Made by a program: the position numbers and the translations under genes
Shown: positions 61,699 through 64,000 of the stretch, piece by piece
Position numbering within the stretch: position 1 is the stretch's first letter
Layout of the letters: each line of letters starts with the position of its first letter
Assembly: GCF_050320395.1 (NCBI RefSeq)
Contig: NZ_CP144459.1
Location: 1,922,001-1,986,000, forward strand
Source: Treponema_C sp050320395
Lineage (GTDB): Bacteria > Spirochaetota > Spirochaetia > Treponematales > Treponemataceae
Direction: 5' to 3'
DNA length: 64,000 nt
Notes under the pieces: model-generated
The model's input: the letters and a program-made list of their open reading frames with translations, nothing else
Database searches by the model: none
Told to the model about the DNA's origin: nothing

Positions 61699-62402
61699 AT
61701 GTACATCCTTGTTCCGGCCGCAGCGACGAACACCGCAACGATATAGAGAAAAATAAAAATATCGGCAAGCGTAAAACGGGCGGTTTTGTAGCGGACTTTT
61801 TTTCCGGGAGCGTCGACCCCCTTTGTATGTCCTGCCGCCGCAAGTTCATCGCCTATACGGGATGCCGATGACAAAAGAGGCACCATGACGTATTCAAGGG
61901 TAAGCAGGGGTTTCCGTATAACGTTCAAGGCATTTAAGCCGATACCGCGCATTTTCATTGCATTTTTTATATTGGCATATTCTTCCTGCAGAGTCGGGAA
62001 AAAGCGGAACATAACGGCAACGGTGATAACGAGGGAATACGGCAGTTTTAATTTTTCGAGAGCATTCATAATCAGCCCGACGGGGGTTGAATCGATGAGA
62101 TATTTTCCTGCGACTATGGGCATCATAAAGCGGCGCACCATAAAACCGACCGGTAAGATAACGCTTGTAACCCCGGGAAGACTTTCGGGTAAATACGTAA
62201 GGGCTGCAAGAAAGAAAAAAAACAGCGTCAACTTTAAAGCCGCACGTACCTGTCCGTTTGTTAAAAACAAAAAGGCTAAAAGAAGGGCGCTTAGAACTTC
62301 GACATATATAGGCACCAAAATCGTGATTGATACGCCCATTGCCAAAACCAAAAAGATTTTTGTTCTGGGGTCAAGACTGACTTTTACATTTTGATTCTTC
62401 AT
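61692..62402 (-). CDS. ecfT: ECF transporter T component
   Basis: 236 residues, about six helices. Starts VSLDPRTKIFLVLAMG (the usual D-P-R-T-K start of EcfT) and has two coupling motifs in ANIKNAMKMRGIG and ASRIGDELAAAGHTKG (the A-R-G and A-x-x-x-R-G-like segments that bind the ATPases; the second is altered). Works with the fused ATPase. Confidence 0.88.
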   Translation of the reverse strand: MKNQNVKVSLDPRTKIFLVLAMGVSITILVPIYVEVLSALLLAFLFLTNGQVRAALKLTLFFFFLAALTYLPESLPGVTSVILPVGFMVRRFMMPIVAGKYLIDSTPVGLIMNALEKLKLPYSLVITVAVMFRFFPTLQEEYANIKNAMKMRGIGLNALNVIRKPLLTLEYVMVPLLSSASRIGDELAAAGHTKGVDAPGKKVRYKTARFTLADIFIFLYIVAVFVAAAGTRMYIW

Positions 62403-62446
62403 TTTAATTTCCCGTTTTTATCTTATGCGTGAGCGATTGGAGGGGG

Positions 62447-62574
62447 GAGGTATATTTTTTTCAAAAAATATACCTCAGCATTTTTGACGACGCATATCGG
62501 CGGAAAAAATGCCGGCAGCCCCGCAAAGCGCGGCCGGGTTGTCAAAAAGTCGGTTACTTTTTTGACAACCCGGC
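62447..62574. repeat. Two very stable hairpins between mptD and ecfT
   Basis: Hairpin one: arm GAGGTATATTTTTT (62447-62460), loop TC, perfect complement to 62476. Hairpin two: arm GCCGGGTTGTCAAAAAGT (62533-62550), loop CGGTT, complement to 62574 with a one-base bulge. They lie in a 200-bp gene-free gap and could act as attenuators. The TC loop of the first also appears in the tandem array at 18.9 and 19.1 kb. Confidence 0.75.
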
Positions 62575-62602
62575 ACGCCCGAAAAAACATCGTTTTTAAT
62601 CT

Positions 62603-63184
62603 TTACACCAAGCCGGCTTTTTCAAAATGTTTTTTGAGAATCTTTTTACCCAAAAGTCCGCCGAGGATTCCGCCTGCAAAGGCGGTAGCGTAGAGAATAG
62701 GCATAATCCACCACGGAAGGTTTGTGAGTTCTTCGGCATAGGCGGTACCCATCATCTTTTCGGTGAGGGCAAAATATTGCTCTTTTAAGATAAAGATTTG
62801 CCAAAATGCGCCGCAAAGCCACAGGGACATTATCGAATAGCCTGCAATGCCGCCCTTTGCGGTGTTGTACCCGATTTGTTTACGAACGAATTCGGCAAGG
62901 GCGGCGACAATGAGCGTGTGTACGGCAACGACGGGGGTGTGTCCCATAAGGGTCATAAGACAGCCGGGTATGGCGGCGAAAATAAAGAGGCCGAAGGGTT
63001 TTTGTACCTTTGCAAGCAAAAACATCGCCGCAATGCCTAAAAGCAGGCTGACCGTAAAGGGAAAGGCCAAATAGGTAACAACTAAAAAGCCCAGCGGCGT
63101 TCCGATGACAAAAAGTCCGACAAAATAAATCACGGAGAAAATACCGATATTTATCAAATCCTTTAAAACCAATTTGTTGTTCAT
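62603..63184 (-). CDS. MptD/Trep_Strep-family ECF substrate-binding (S) component
   Basis: 193 residues from ATG 63184, after GGAGG. Five or six helices. KLVLKDLINIGIFSVIYFVGLFVIGTPLGFLVVTYLAFP and GIAAMFLLAKVQKPFGLFIFAAIPGCLMTLMGHTP match the Trep_Strep type of ECF S proteins found in treponemes and streptococci. The substrate is unknown. The leader in front of it is duplicated in tandem. Confidence 0.87.
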   Translation of the reverse strand: MNNKLVLKDLINIGIFSVIYFVGLFVIGTPLGFLVVTYLAFPFTVSLLLGIAAMFLLAKVQKPFGLFIFAAIPGCLMTLMGHTPVVAVHTLIVAALAEFVRKQIGYNTAKGGIAGYSIMSLWLCGAFWQIFILKEQYFALTEKMMGTAYAEELTNLPWWIMPILYATAFAGGILGGLLGKKILKKHFEKAGLV

Positions 63185-63190
63185 ACAACC

Positions 63191-63650
63191 TCCAAAAAAA
63201 TTAGATGAGCAATTCATCAGAACTTATCAGTTCTGTTCTGCAAGGAAATGTATTATACATATCCGCTAAAGCGGATTGCGAATCAGAATTGCGAATGTAA
63301 TTTTTTACGCACTTTCGTAATGCAATGAGAAAGTGCATACAATACGCGATGTTTCGCGCTTGCTGCGAAACTCGCCGTTGAAGCGGAAGACACCATTTGT
63401 GTCTGCAGCTTCAACAAACCTCCAAAAAAATTAGATGAGCAATTCATCATCGCTTAACCGCTCTGTTCTGCAAGGAAATGTATTATACATATCCGCTAAA
63501 GCGGATTGCGAATCAGAATTGCGAATGTAATTTTTTACGCACTTTCGTAATGCAATGAGAAAGTGCATACAATACGCGATGTTTCGCGCTTGCTGCGAAA
63601 CTCGCCGTTGAAGCGGAAGACACCATTTGTGTCTGCAGCTTCAACAAACC
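63191..63650. repeat. Tandem 230-bp duplication rich in hairpins, leader of mptD
   Basis: Unit one is 63191-63420 and unit two is 63421-63650. They are identical apart from one 13-nt patch (63220-63232 against 63450-63462) with seven changes. Each holds ATCCGC/GCGGAT, GCACTTTC...GAAAGTGC, GCGATGTTTCGC...GCGAAACTCGC and GTTGAAGC...GCTTCAAC stems. On the minus strand a TATAAT lies near the downstream end of each unit. The mptD ribosome site GGAGG is the boundary of the repeat. No gene is carried. Confidence 0.92.
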
Positions 63651-63702
63651 TCCAAAATTATTAATGTATAATTGCTAATGTTTAATTAGTAATCAGGAAT
63701 TA

Positions 63703-64000
63703 TTATGCCGACCAGCTTTCACTCTCCTTTTGCAGCCTATACATCACGGGGTACGAGGAGCTTCCCTTCATCAATTGTTCGTGAGTACCTATTTCTTCTA
63801 TTTTGCCTTCTTTGAGGACAACAATTTTATCTGCGTGTTCTATTGTTCTTAAACGGTGAGCAATAACAATGACGGTTTTATTTTTGACCAGCTTACTCAA
63901 TGCTTCTTGAATAAGCGTTTCGTTTTCCGGGTCGAGGGCTGCCGTGGCTTCATCTAGCAAAATAATAGGCGCATCTTTTAAAAGTGCGCGGGCAATGGAA
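63703..64000 (-). CDS. ABC exporter, 3' end (5' part outside the window)
   Basis: 99 residues visible, open at the window edge. The fragment SIARALLKDAPIILLDEATAALDPENE, then VIVIAHRLRTIEHADKIVVLKEGKIEEIGTHEQLM, is the last part of an ABC exporter ATPase (Walker B, D-loop, H-loop). It is upstream of the MptD-type ECF genes and on the same strand, as often seen for heterodimeric exporters in that neighbourhood. Its substrate is not known. Confidence 0.88.
   Translation of the reverse strand, partial: SIARALLKDAPIILLDEATAALDPENETLIQEALSKLVKNKTVIVIAHRLRTIEHADKIVVLKEGKIEEIGTHEQLMKGSSSYPVMYRLQKESESWSA

Noticed and set aside
63191..63650. Known riboswitch (TPP, cobalamin, preQ1, folate) in the duplicated leader
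   Set aside because: No conserved core of these classes was recognised; the stems look like the hairpin family elsewhere in the window.

Overview
The window looks like a chromosome segment of a spirochaete of the genus Treponema, probably an oral or gut species. This rests on gene content and protein style: a LolCDE exporter, McsA/McsB without a visible CtsR, a Trep_Strep (MptD-type) ECF substrate component, a Dps/TpF1-like ferritin, many exported TPR, HEAT and PEGA-like proteins, and tight overlapping operons. The species is not resolved. No rRNA, tRNA or CRISPR array was seen.

Layout. 1-16.7 kb is a nearly continuous minus-strand core block: an orphan Cas2-like protein, prfB with its programmed +1 frameshift, an exported PEGA-like protein, ftsY, lolC-lolD-lolE and mcsA-mcsB. 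Beside it lie two exported Fn3/TPR proteins and a phoH-pgpH-ybeY-tlyC operon. 16.7-19.4 kb is poor in genes: a Big_2 lipoprotein gene with an in-frame nonsense codon, an Rpn-type nuclease gene, and hairpin-dense repeat arrays on both sides of it. valS and a small Rel/MESH1-like HD protein follow. 23.1-32.5 kb is an accessory carbohydrate unit: a cytoplasmic GH78-like glycosidase, a sugar ABC importer and a YesM/YesN-type two-component system. 32.5-46.5 kb is core again (cca, thiamine pyrophosphokinase, CPBP protease, PilZ, HEAT protein, a short ComEC, rsmA, yggS, two RluA-family synthases, folC, nfeD-SPFH, dps).

46.7-58 kb holds two more uptake operons with their own LacI-type regulators. The first is lacI, a metallo-beta-lactamase-fold hydrolase and tctC-tctB-tctA. 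The second is an SBP, two ABC permeases, an FAD oxidoreductase and lacI, driven by a promoter that overlaps a perfect 36-bp palindrome. 58-64 kb has two envelope proteins, an ECF transporter (fused double ATPase, T protein, MptD-type S component) and the 3' end of an ABC exporter. A 230-bp unit is duplicated in tandem in front of the S component.

The two most unusual signals are non-coding. (1) Arrays of hairpins whose loops and flanks are conserved while whole stems are exchanged in a base-paired way occur around the Rpn nuclease gene (17.67-19.37 kb). A related stem recurs in the 63.19-63.65 kb duplication. (2) Many transcription units have a good -35/-10 pair with the -10 box only 5-8 nt before the start codon and no Shine-Dalgarno sequence, which predicts leaderless mRNAs. 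Genes inside operons, in contrast, often have clear Shine-Dalgarno sequences. All functions are inferred by reading sequence and recognising motifs; no database search was run.
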